DNA from: Prochloraceae cyanobacterium PL24a_bin.78
GTDB taxonomy: Bacteria > Cyanobacteriota > Cyanobacteriia > Cyanobacteriales > JANQIW01
Assembly: GCA_028281945.1 (NCBI GenBank)
Contig: JANQIW010000168.1
Span: forward strand, 1 to 64,000
Direction: 5' to 3'
Length of the DNA stretch: 64,000 nt
The notes beneath the pieces were generated by a model. It saw nothing but the letters and a program-made list of their open reading frames with translations, ran no database searches and was not told where the DNA came from. The position numbers and the translations under genes are program-made. Shown one piece after another: positions 55,752 to 64,000 of the stretch (the first letter of the stretch is position 1; every line of letters begins with the position of its first letter).

Positions 55752-56519
55752 CTATTGTGTTTCCAAACCGTAACTTTTAAAGATATTTTTAACTGCTTCA
55801 ATTAATTCTGGAGATGGAGGATTAGTATCTTTAAGTTGATAATCATAACCTAATTGTTCCCATTTATATTTTCCCATTTGATGAAAAGGCAATACTTCTA
55901 CTTTTTCAACATTATCTAAAGTGGAAATAAATTGAGCTAAAGCTTGAATATTTGGGATGGGATCGGTAAGATTTGGCACTAACACAAAGCGAATCCATGC
56001 AGGCTTTTTAATTTCTTTGAGATATTTGGCAAATTCTAAAGTTGGTTCAATGGAAACGCTAGTGACATCATGATAAATTTTGGGATCGAAAGATTTGATA
56101 TCTAATAATACTAAATCTACAAAATCTAACACTTGTTTTGCTACTTTTAATTGTACATAACCAGAAGTATCTAAGGTTGTATGAATACCCATTTCTTGAC
56201 AGCGTTGGCAAATTTCTTGGACAAATTCTGGCTGCATTAAAGGCTCTCCTCCTGTAATGGTTATGCCACCTCCGGAAGATTTAAAATAGGATGTATATTT
56301 TTTTATTTCCCTAATTAATTGTTCTACTGTTATTAGTTTTCCATCTTCTAGATGACGACAATCAGGATTATGACAATATAAGCACCTTAAAGGGCAACCT
56401 TGAGTAAAAATAACGAAACGTATACCGGGTCCATCTACTGTTCCACAGCTTTCAACAGAATGAATATATCCACTTTTTTGTCTTTGAAAATCTTTTTCTA
56501 TGGTTTTTGTTTGGTTCAT
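55752..56519 (-). CDS. pflA: Pyruvate formate-lyase activating enzyme
   Basis: Radical-SAM activase that puts the glycyl radical on PflB. GCPLRCLYCHNPDC holds the Cx3Cx2C motif for the [4Fe-4S] cluster; ESCGTVDGPGIRFVIFTQ precedes it; GGGITITGGEPLMQPEF is the SAM-binding motif. The length of 255 residues is normal. It follows pflB on the same strand after 187 bases. Confidence 0.96.
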   Translation of the reverse strand: MNQTKTIEKDFQRQKSGYIHSVESCGTVDGPGIRFVIFTQGCPLRCLYCHNPDCRHLEDGKLITVEQLIREIKKYTSYFKSSGGGITITGGEPLMQPEFVQEICQRCQEMGIHTTLDTSGYVQLKVAKQVLDFVDLVLLDIKSFDPKIYHDVTSVSIEPTLEFAKYLKEIKKPAWIRFVLVPNLTDPIPNIQALAQFISTLDNVEKVEVLPFHQMGKYKWEQLGYDYQLKDTNPPSPELIEAVKNIFKSYGLETQ

Positions 56520-56706
56520 TTTAAATAAAAATTAAACAATTAATAATTTAAATAATTATAGTTAAAGCAGGTAAAAAACTATTTTATAGTATACTTTCTA
56601 ATCTTTTACTCTTTAGAGAAGAAGGTAAAGAAGGTTATTCATTTTCTTCCTTACCTAGCTTATCTATTTTAATGTAAGTCTGGTCTAAACTTTACCATAA
56701 TTTAGA

Positions 56707-58989
56707 TTAAATCCTTTCATGGAAAGTGCGATTAATCACATCTAGCTGTTGCTCACGACTAAGTTTAATGAAATTAACTGCATAACCAGATACCCTAATA
56801 GTTAGTTGTGGATAATTTTCTGGATGTTCCATGGCATCGATTAGGATTTCACGATTAAGAACATTGATATTAATATGATGTCCAGTGTCATGAAAATAGC
56901 CATCAAGGATTCCAACTAGATTATTTACCCTTCCTTCTTCTGTTTTCCCTAATGCTTGAGGCACAATTGAGAAGGTATAAGAAATACCATCTTGGGCATT
57001 CTCATAAGGTAATTTGGCAATGGAGGCACAAGATGCTATGGCACCTTTGGTATCTCTGCCATGCATAGGATTTGCACCGGGGGCAAATGGTTCCCCTGCC
57101 TTACGGCCATCGGGAGTATTGCCAGTTTTCTTGCCATAAACTACATTTGATGTGATTGTTAGAATGGATTGTGTTGGCACTGCTGCTCGATAAGTCTTAT
57201 TCTTACGGATCTTATTCATAAATTGTGTGAGGACATTACAGGCAATTTCGTCTACTGCATCGTCATTATTGCCAAATTTAGGGTAATCTCCTGTGATTTC
57301 ATAATCCACTGCCAATCCTGTTTCATTACGAATCACCTTCACTTGGGCGTATTTAATGGCTGATAAAGCATCCACTACTACTGATAATCCTGCTATGCCA
57401 CAAGCCATGGTACGATACACATCTCGATCGTGTAAAGCCATTTCCAGACGCTCATAACTGTATTTATCGTGCATATAATGGATTACATTAAGAGTATTTA
57501 CATAAAGTTTAGCTAACCAATCCATTAAAAGATCAAACTTAGATACAACTTCTTCATAATCTAATAGATCTGAAGTTATAGGTGCAAAGGGAGGAGCAAT
57601 TTGCTCTCCTGCTTTTTCATCCTTACCTCCGTTGATACTATAGAGTAAAGCTTTTGCTAAGTTAACCCGTGCGCCAAAAAACTGCATTTGCTTACCAATT
57701 TTCATGGCTGAGACACAACAGGCGATTCCATAATCATCCCCATATTCCGGACGCATCAAGTCGTCATTTTCATATTGAATTGAGCTAGTATCGATGGAAA
57801 CCTTGGCACAGTAGCTTTTAAAAGCTATAGGCAATCTTTCAGACCACAAGACAGTTAAGTTTGGTTCCGGTGCAGGACCTAAATTATATAATGTTTTTAG
57901 AAAACGGAAACTATTTTTTGTAACTAACGGACGATTATCTACACCCATTCCCCCAATTACTTCAGTTACCCAAACTGGATCTGCCGCAAAAAGTTGATTA
58001 TATTCAGGAGTTCGCAAGAATCGAACCATTCTTAATTTCATTACGAAATGATCTATTAATTCTTGTGCTTGACTTTCTGTTAAAATTCCCTGTGTTAAAT
58101 CTCTTTCTATATAGATATCTAAGAAGTTTGAAGTCCTTCCTAAAGACATTGCTGCACCATTTTGTTCTTTAACTGCCCCTAAATAACCGAAATAAGTCCA
58201 TTGAATGGCTTCTTGGGCCGTAGCCGCCGGTTTACTTATATCGAAACCATAGTTGGCAGCCATTTCCTTTAACTCTTGCAATGCTTTAATTTGATCGGAA
58301 ATTTCCTCACGCAAACGGATGGTATCTTCATCCATTACATCAACTTCTAAGGATAATTTTTGCTCTTCTTTATCTGCAATTAGACGATCGACTCCATATA
58401 ACGCAACTCGTCTGTAATCTCCTATAATGCGTCCTCGACCATAAGCATCTGGCAACCCTGTAATAATACCTGAATGTCTGGCTTTTCGCATTTCCTTAGT
58501 ATAAGCATCGAAAACCCCATCATTATGTGTTTTGCGATATTTAGTAAAAATTTCATTAGTCTGGGGATCTATTTCATAATTATAGGAGGCTAAAGATTTT
58601 TTCACCACCCGAATACCTCCATAAGGCATAATGGCTCTTTTTAGAGGTTTATCTGTTTGTAGACCGACTATTTTCTCTAAATTTTTATTGATATAACCAG
58701 CTTGATGAGCATTTATACTAGAAGGGATTTTAGTATCTACATCTAAAATTCCTTTTTCTCGCTCTTGATTCATTAATAATTTTACTTGAGTCCAAAGATT
58801 TTTGGTCTCTTCCGTAGCTTCAGTTAAAAAAGATTCATTACCAATGTAAGGATTATAATTTTTTTGAATAAAATCTCTAACATTAATTTCTTTTGTCCAT
58901 TTTCCAGTATTAAAAGAAAACCATTCTTTTCGCTCTATTTGTTCTAAATTACGTGTCGTATTTAATTTGCTTTCTAAGTTGGCAACCAT
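56707..58989 (-). CDS. pflB: Formate C-acetyltransferase (pyruvate formate-lyase)
   Basis: Converts pyruvate and CoA to formate and acetyl-CoA under anoxia. The paired catalytic cysteines lie in GIACCVSAM (about 422-423) and the radical glycine in RVSGYAVNF (about 734). At 760 residues it is a full-length enzyme. In a cyanobacterium it would serve dark anoxic fermentation; only some lineages have it. The activase is downstream on the same strand. It is divergent from a glycerol-dehydrogenase-like gene. Confidence 0.97.
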   Translation of the reverse strand: MVANLESKLNTTRNLEQIERKEWFSFNTGKWTKEINVRDFIQKNYNPYIGNESFLTEATEETKNLWTQVKLLMNQEREKGILDVDTKIPSSINAHQAGYINKNLEKIVGLQTDKPLKRAIMPYGGIRVVKKSLASYNYEIDPQTNEIFTKYRKTHNDGVFDAYTKEMRKARHSGIITGLPDAYGRGRIIGDYRRVALYGVDRLIADKEEQKLSLEVDVMDEDTIRLREEISDQIKALQELKEMAANYGFDISKPAATAQEAIQWTYFGYLGAVKEQNGAAMSLGRTSNFLDIYIERDLTQGILTESQAQELIDHFVMKLRMVRFLRTPEYNQLFAADPVWVTEVIGGMGVDNRPLVTKNSFRFLKTLYNLGPAPEPNLTVLWSERLPIAFKSYCAKVSIDTSSIQYENDDLMRPEYGDDYGIACCVSAMKIGKQMQFFGARVNLAKALLYSINGGKDEKAGEQIAPPFAPITSDLLDYEEVVSKFDLLMDWLAKLYVNTLNVIHYMHDKYSYERLEMALHDRDVYRTMACGIAGLSVVVDALSAIKYAQVKVIRNETGLAVDYEITGDYPKFGNNDDAVDEIACNVLTQFMNKIRKNKTYRAAVPTQSILTITSNVVYGKKTGNTPDGRKAGEPFAPGANPMHGRDTKGAIASCASIAKLPYENAQDGISYTFSIVPQALGKTEEGRVNNLVGILDGYFHDTGHHININVLNREILIDAMEHPENYPQLTIRVSGYAVNFIKLSREQQLDVINRTFHERI

Positions 58990-59333
58990 ATTTGTTTTCT
59001 AGTTGTTTCTTATCTTCAACTAGCCTCCTTATCTTTCATTATGTCAAATTTCTTGGTTTTCGATCATTGTTTATGTCTTTTTTATACAATTTTAATTATT
59101 TTTTAAAAAGTTCTGATAAAAGTTTTTGAAGTTAAAATTTAACCTTAATTTTAACAGCTGACTTGGTTAAATAAGTCCAAAAGATATTATAATAGTCAAA
59201 TAAACTTGAGTCATTAATAATAACTAAAAAAGCAATAATGGAGTTAAAAACAAAGAGATACACTTCAAAGAATTTTGGACGATTAACCATTAATTATTAA
59301 CCATTAACCACAAAAAATAGAACCTAATTGGCA
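58990..59333. other. Divergent regulatory region between pflB and the glycerol-dehydrogenase-like gene
   Basis: About 340 bases without a gene. A TATAAT box lies near 59193 facing the plus-strand gene. Direct copies of ATTAACCATTAA occur at about 59282-59307. No FNR or other specific operator could be assigned with confidence. Confidence 0.5.
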
Positions 59334-60488
59334 ATGAATCAAAGTACTGAATTATCAACAAAAACCTCTACAACCTTAAAAACTTTAATCGTAGCTCCTT
59401 CTGTAGTATTAAGAGGAGAAAATGCCATTTCTGAAGCAGGAGAAGAAATATCAAGATTTGGCAATCGCCCTTTAGTAATAAGTGGTGCATCTACTTTAGA
59501 TTTAATTAATCCTTTACTCCAACCAGTTTTTCAAAAATATCAACTCCAATCTTCCCAAGTAAGTTATAATCCCGATTGTTCAGAACAAGTATTAGAATAT
59601 TTAAATGAGAAAGTCGTATCTCATCAAGCTGATTTTATTATTGGTGTAGGAGGGGGAAAAGCCCTCGATACAGCCAAATTAGTAGCCCATTCCCATCAAC
59701 TCCCAATAATTACCATTCCTACTTCTGCTGCCACCTGCGCTGCTTGGACGGCTTTGAGTAATATTTATTCTAACGAAGGCGCTTTTCAATATGATGTACC
59801 ATTAAAATCAGCCCCAAATTTATTAATCTTAGATTACAATTTAGTCAAAACCGCACCTCAAAGAACTTTAATTGCAGGCATAGGAGATTCCATCGCCAAA
59901 TGGTATGAAGCATCAGTCAGTAGTGGAGATTCTACTTCAACTATGATTATAGGTGCAGTACAACAAGCTAGAATCCTCAGAGATATTCTCTTCCAAAAAT
60001 CAAGAGCGGCTTTATCCAATCCTGGCGGGGAAGAATGGCAAGAAGTAGTTGATGCCACTATTTTATTAACAGGAGTCATTGGAGGATTGGGAGGAGCTAA
60101 TTGTCGCACAGTTGGTGCCCATGCAGTTCACAATGGTTTAACTCATATTAAAGCTGCTCATCATGCTTTACATGGAGAAAAGGTAGCTTATGGCATTTTA
60201 GTGCAATTGCGCTTAGAAGAAATGGTGCAACAAAATCAGTTGGCTGCTACGGCAAGGCAACAATTATTGACCTTTTATGAAGACCTTGGGTTACCTAAAG
60301 ACTTGGCAGATTTAGGTTTAAAAGATATTACTTTAGATGAATTATCTCAAGCAGCATCTATTTCTTGTAATCCTAAGTCTGATATTCATAGATTACCATT
60401 TAAGGTAATTCCAGAACAGCTTATGGCAGCTATGGTTTCTACTACTTTGCCTGTTGAAAAAAAGGAACTAATGGCAATTGATAATTAA
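59334..60488 (+). CDS. Glycerol-dehydrogenase-like, iron/zinc-dependent alcohol dehydrogenase
   Basis: A 384-residue metal-dependent dehydrogenase of the GldA branch. The NAD-binding GVGGGKALDTAKLVA is followed by ITIPTSAATCAAWTALSNIY. Metal ligands are in VGAHAVHNGLTHI and HALHGEKVAYG. The ATG at 59334 is preferred over the TTG two codons earlier. Divergence from pflB suggests a role in fermentative redox balance or glycerol metabolism (inference). Confidence 0.88.
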   Translation: MNQSTELSTKTSTTLKTLIVAPSVVLRGENAISEAGEEISRFGNRPLVISGASTLDLINPLLQPVFQKYQLQSSQVSYNPDCSEQVLEYLNEKVVSHQADFIIGVGGGKALDTAKLVAHSHQLPIITIPTSAATCAAWTALSNIYSNEGAFQYDVPLKSAPNLLILDYNLVKTAPQRTLIAGIGDSIAKWYEASVSSGDSTSTMIIGAVQQARILRDILFQKSRAALSNPGGEEWQEVVDATILLTGVIGGLGGANCRTVGAHAVHNGLTHIKAAHHALHGEKVAYGILVQLRLEEMVQQNQLAATARQQLLTFYEDLGLPKDLADLGLKDITLDELSQAASISCNPKSDIHRLPFKVIPEQLMAAMVSTTLPVEKKELMAIDN

Positions 60489-60631
60489 TATTTAGTAAAT
60501 TTTTACCATTAATTTAGCAGTATAAAAATACTTAGGGACAGTTTAATAATTGTCAACCTCTTTTTTGTACTGCCATTATCATTAATTATAATGGTTTATT
60601 AGACCTTTAATTAACTTTAGTGAAGTATATT

Positions 60632-61507
60632 ATGACTGGTAAATCTATTACCAAAGAAAATTTGAAATTGCCTACTCTGACAAAAAAGGTAATTCAAAGG
60701 GCAACGGAAGGATTAAATATTGCCAAGGATACTGCTGTGAAATCTGCTATGGAGAAATCCCAGCAAAGACTACAGGAGATTACAAAAACAGATAGAAGAA
60801 AAATTAAGATTGCAAGCACAATGCGCCGTTTTATAACAAGAATAATAATTAAATCGGCTTTTGATATAAAAGTAGAATATCCAGAAAGAATCCCTCATGA
60901 ACCAGTAATTATTGCTCCTAATCATCTTCATCATATTGATCCCTTTATAATTTTATCTGAAGTACCAGCATTACCTTACTATTATATAATTGGAGATTGG
61001 CGTAGTCTTTACGATAAATGGTGGAAAAGACCTGTGATTAATTTCTTTGAAGGGGTTATTCCTGTTGAGCGTTTGTGGAAAGAAGAAATGGCAGTGATGG
61101 AATCAGCTAAAAATGGAAATGAAGAATTGAAGGATTTAGCTAAAGAAATTGAAGAAAATATTAAATCTACTAATAATCTTCAAGCTTTAAGACAGATGGA
61201 TACTGCTGTACAGAATATTTTAGCAAGAGGAGATGGATTAATACTCTTTCCAGAAGGGCGATTAGGAGAGACAGAAGGGAATTTGCATTTACCCTTCAAA
61301 CGAGGTACAGCCATTTATGCTCTTAGATCGGGTGTTCCCATCATACCTGTGGCAATCATAGGAACAAAAAATTTATCTTTTCGTAAAGAATTAATTATTC
61401 GTTTTGGCAAACCAATCTTAAATTCTCAATCTAAACGCCCTAAGAAAAAGGAAATAGAAGCAGTTTTAAACCAATTAGAAGAATCTTTAGTAGAACTTTT
61501 ATCTTGA
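60632..61507 (+). CDS. 1-acyl-glycerol-3-phosphate acyltransferase-like protein (PlsC family)
   Basis: A roughly 291-residue lipid acyltransferase. The HX4D catalytic motif is in NHLHHIDPF and the substrate-binding block is FPEGRLGETEGNLHLPFKRGTA. A hydrophobic stretch precedes the motif. A longer form from a GTG at 60620 is possible. It lies upstream of an ABC exporter on the same strand, so the lipid made could be that exporter's cargo, but this is only an inference. Confidence 0.85.
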   Translation: MTGKSITKENLKLPTLTKKVIQRATEGLNIAKDTAVKSAMEKSQQRLQEITKTDRRKIKIASTMRRFITRIIIKSAFDIKVEYPERIPHEPVIIAPNHLHHIDPFIILSEVPALPYYYIIGDWRSLYDKWWKRPVINFFEGVIPVERLWKEEMAVMESAKNGNEELKDLAKEIEENIKSTNNLQALRQMDTAVQNILARGDGLILFPEGRLGETEGNLHLPFKRGTAIYALRSGVPIIPVAIIGTKNLSFRKELIIRFGKPILNSQSKRPKKKEIEAVLNQLEESLVELLS

Positions 61508-61636
61508 AATAATTAATACTTATAGTCTATGAATTTAGTTATCTTATTTTGCTTTAACTATTTTTGTGATTAAATTGTCAAGAAAAAATTGTTAAGATAT
61601 AGTAATACTAATATTATTCTGCTATATTTTATTCTA

Positions 61637-63478
61637 ATGTTGAAACAACAAATTAAACTATTTTTCCAAAAAATCACTTCTAAATTTAATACTCCAGCTT
61701 ATAGAGTTATATTTACTACTATTAATCACAACCGTCTTTTAATTGCTATTAACTTTAATGCAAATTTGTTAGCTGGAATTTCAGAAGGAAGTGGTTTTAG
61801 TTTAATTTTTATAGCACTAAAGGTATTAGAATCGGACAAAAGAGAAGACCTACTAAATAATTTTTTATTTAAAAATACTTTTTTGTCAAAAATAATAGAA
61901 TCTTTATCTCAAGGACAGCTATTTATTAGTTTAATTATTTTAGTTATATTGATACAGCTATTACGCAATGGTTTAGAATATTTTGGAGCCGTCACTTCTG
62001 GTTATTTAGGAGCAGAAATACAAGCACAAATGACTGAGAATATTTTTACACAAATTATTTCTTTTAGCTTTCCTTGTGCTAGTAGTTACAAAGTTGGAGA
62101 TTTAACTAACTATGTCAATCAAGCTTCTGTAACAGTTTTGAATCTCATTAGACATGGGAATATGTTTGCTTTATTAGGAATTAAATTAATTATTAATATT
62201 ATAGTTTTAATTCAATTAAAAACGATTTTTTCCTTAATAACTATTATAATTTTTTCATTTTTATTTTTAATCCAAAGAAAAATAATTCCTAAAATAAAAA
62301 AACTATCCTATAAATTAGCAATAATTAGAGCGAATACTTCTAAACAAATTACAGAAAAAATTCAAGCATTGCGAATCATTCATACTTTTGCCACGCAAAA
62401 TCGAGCCATTACTGAAATTCATAAAATAGAAAATGAATTAGTGACAAATTTAAAGTATCAAAGTCTTTTAATTGAGTTAACTCAACCTTTAGTTAGAATA
62501 ATAACTACTATCAGTATGGCTAGTATCTTAATTTTAGGTTTTCTATTTGTGGAAAATTCTACAATAATATTACCAAGTTTAATAACTTTTTTAATACTAT
62601 TGAATTCTTTAGCTAGTCATATTAATGGTATAGCCAGTACGACTAATAGATTGGCTGCAAATTCAGGAAGATTGGCTCGTTTAGAAGAGATTCTTTTTCC
62701 TGATGATAAGGAATTTACTTCTAGTGATGGTCATATTTTTAAGGAATTAAAAGAAGAAATTAAATTTAATAAAGTATCTTTAAAATATTCAAATACAACA
62801 AAAGAAGCTTTAATTAATATTAATTTAAGACTAAAAAAAGGAACAACAACTGCATTAATAGGTAAATCTGGAGCTGGTAAATCTTCCATAGCCCATTTAC
62901 TAATAGGACTTTATCAACCGACAGCAGGTGAAATACTTGTAGACAATATAAAATTATATGAATATAATCCTACTAATTGGTGTAAACATTTAGGGGTAGT
63001 TAGTCAAGATACTTTCATATTTAATCAGAGTATCTTAGATAATATCCGTTATGGATTGCCAGAAGCCACAAAACAACAGGTAATTCAAGCGGCTAGAATT
63101 GCTAATGCTCATGAATTTATTGAAAATTTACCACATACTTATGATACAGTCGTAGGAGAAAGAGGTTATCGTCTTTCAGGAGGGCAACGTCAGCGTTTGG
63201 CATTGGCTCGTGCTATACTTAAACAACCAGAGATTTTCATCTTAGATGAAGCTACTAGTGCTTTAGACAGTTACTCAGAGCATTTAATTCAAGATGCCTT
63301 GGCACAATTTCAAGATAATCGTACAGTTTTGGTAATAGCTCATCGTTTATCTACCATCGTTAATTCAGATTTAATCATAGTTTTGGAAGAAGGCAGGATA
63401 GTTGAATCAGGTAATCATCAAGAATTATTAGCTAAAAAAGGAAACTATGCACAATATTGGCAATTACAATCACTTTAA
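61637..63478 (+). CDS. ABC exporter, fused permease-ATPase (MsbA/HepA-like)
   Basis: About 613 residues: an N-terminal type IV exporter membrane domain with six spans (to about residue 325), then a nucleotide-binding domain with Walker A GKSGAGKS, LSGGQRQR, Walker B IFILDEATSALD and VIAHRLSTI. The ATG at 61637 fits better than an upstream TTG that adds 16 hydrophobic residues. Such half-transporters move lipids or glycolipids; HepA, needed for heterocyst envelope polysaccharide, has this form. The substrate is undetermined. Confidence 0.9.
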   Translation: MLKQQIKLFFQKITSKFNTPAYRVIFTTINHNRLLIAINFNANLLAGISEGSGFSLIFIALKVLESDKREDLLNNFLFKNTFLSKIIESLSQGQLFISLIILVILIQLLRNGLEYFGAVTSGYLGAEIQAQMTENIFTQIISFSFPCASSYKVGDLTNYVNQASVTVLNLIRHGNMFALLGIKLIINIIVLIQLKTIFSLITIIIFSFLFLIQRKIIPKIKKLSYKLAIIRANTSKQITEKIQALRIIHTFATQNRAITEIHKIENELVTNLKYQSLLIELTQPLVRIITTISMASILILGFLFVENSTIILPSLITFLILLNSLASHINGIASTTNRLAANSGRLARLEEILFPDDKEFTSSDGHIFKELKEEIKFNKVSLKYSNTTKEALININLRLKKGTTTALIGKSGAGKSSIAHLLIGLYQPTAGEILVDNIKLYEYNPTNWCKHLGVVSQDTFIFNQSILDNIRYGLPEATKQQVIQAARIANAHEFIENLPHTYDTVVGERGYRLSGGQRQRLALARAILKQPEIFILDEATSALDSYSEHLIQDALAQFQDNRTVLVIAHRLSTIVNSDLIIVLEEGRIVESGNHQELLAKKGNYAQYWQLQSL

Positions 63479-63549
63479 AATTAGGTATTGACTAAAAATA
63501 GATTTTAAATTATATTAATTAATAACACTATCAATATAGGTTTTTATTA

Positions 63550-64000
63550 ATGAAAAAATCTCTTATAATTGGATCTAATAAAGGTATTGGTCTTGAAATA
63601 TGTCGTCAGTTATCTGCTAAAGGGCATCATCTATTAGCAACTTGTAGAAAACGTTCTGTAGAATTAGAACAAATTGAAAATATCACTATTTATGACTCAG
63701 TAGATGTTACTCATGGAGATTCCTTAGTCAATCTTGCATCTCTCATTGGCAATCAAACTCTGGATTGGTTAGTTGTAGTTGCTGGTATTTACAAAACAGT
63801 TACTATTAATCCTCCACTCGATCGTAATGCCATGATAAAACAATTTGAAGTAAATGCTCTCGGCCCTTTGCAAGCAGTTATTGAATTGCTGCCTTGTCTA
63901 AAACCAGAAGGTGCAAAAATCGGTTTATTAACCAGTCGAATGGGATCCATTGCTGATAACACTTCAGGTGGAAACTACGGTTATCGAATGTCCAAAGTAG
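63550..64000 (+). CDS. Short-chain dehydrogenase/reductase, partial (cut by window end)
   Basis: The gene starts at ATG 63550 and runs past the window end. IIGSNKGIGLEICRQLS is the NAD(P)-binding GxxxGxG motif, VVVAGIYKT corresponds to NNAG, and SRMGSIADNTSGGNYGYRMSK supplies Ser, Tyr and Lys of the catalytic triad. It follows the exporter gene by 71 bases on the same strand and probably shares its transcript. Confidence 0.88.
   Translation, partial: MKKSLIIGSNKGIGLEICRQLSAKGHHLLATCRKRSVELEQIENITIYDSVDVTHGDSLVNLASLIGNQTLDWLVVVAGIYKTVTINPPLDRNAMIKQFEVNALGPLQAVIELLPCLKPEGAKIGLLTSRMGSIADNTSGGNYGYRMSKV

Overview
The window is a low-GC cyanobacterial chromosome segment. Lineage-marking genes include the CemA/CotA-type proton-extrusion protein PxcA, a probable cytochrome b6f haem-assembly protein (CCB1-like), DUF3155, DUF760, a TIGR02450 Trp-rich protein, a linked remA-gmk pair and two SLH-OprB outer-membrane porins. 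Base composition, gene density and the presence of pyruvate formate-lyase suggest a unicellular Geminocystis/Cyanobacterium-like organism; that genus guess is inference. I found no rRNA, tRNA, CRISPR array or intact transposase.

Layout. 0-9 kb: a decayed DUF4926 fragment, ftsH, a solitary adenine methyltransferase, an SLH porin, an ArsP-type permease, a DUF433 antitoxin with a truncated toxin, and a UvrD/AddB-like protein. 9-14 kb: pxcA, a 31-codon membrane peptide, DUF760, scpB, a lone DrrA-type ATPase and a Trp-rich protein. 14-18.3 kb: a Wza-like polysaccharide export protein and a Wzc-like tyrosine autokinase with an extreme Asn-Gly repeat at its N-terminus. 18.3-20.1 kb: a gene-free stretch holding an ORF-less group II intron (domains V and VI are clear) and two copies of a dispersed repeat. 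20-26 kb: housekeeping genes including a hybrid-free GAF/PAS histidine kinase and lepA. 26-29 kb: an accessory patch with an orphan HigA, a YgiT-like antitoxin beside the last codons of its lost toxin, and a two-gene module that looks like a Panacea-domain antitoxin with a PemK/MazF-like partner. 29-31 kb: a fused molybdate transporter ModBC.

31-40 kb is a polysaccharide cluster. Three genes on the minus strand (two glycosyltransferases and GDP-mannose dehydratase) diverge from a plus-strand set with all four dTDP-L-rhamnose genes (rfbC, rfbD, rfbA, rfbB) and two glycosyltransferases. With the Wza/Wzc pair at 14-18 kb these could make and export a rhamnose- and deoxyhexose-containing surface glycan. 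40-48.3 kb: gmk, remA, rqcH, a DUF2335 pair, an acidic lysine-free secreted protein with a C-terminal DUF4114 region and a small membrane protein.

48.3-64 kb: a HAD phosphatase, a second SLH porin with a histidine-rich loop and a Zur/Fur-like box at its promoter (a candidate zinc-uptake porin), a Uma2 nuclease, ilvC, an amidase, pflA-pflB with a divergent glycerol-dehydrogenase-like gene (fermentation), an acyltransferase, an ABC exporter and a short-chain dehydrogenase cut by the window edge.

The most interesting points are the Panacea/PemK-like module, the candidate zinc porin with its operator, the ORF-less group II intron, and a repeated pattern in which antitoxin genes survive beside eroded toxin genes.
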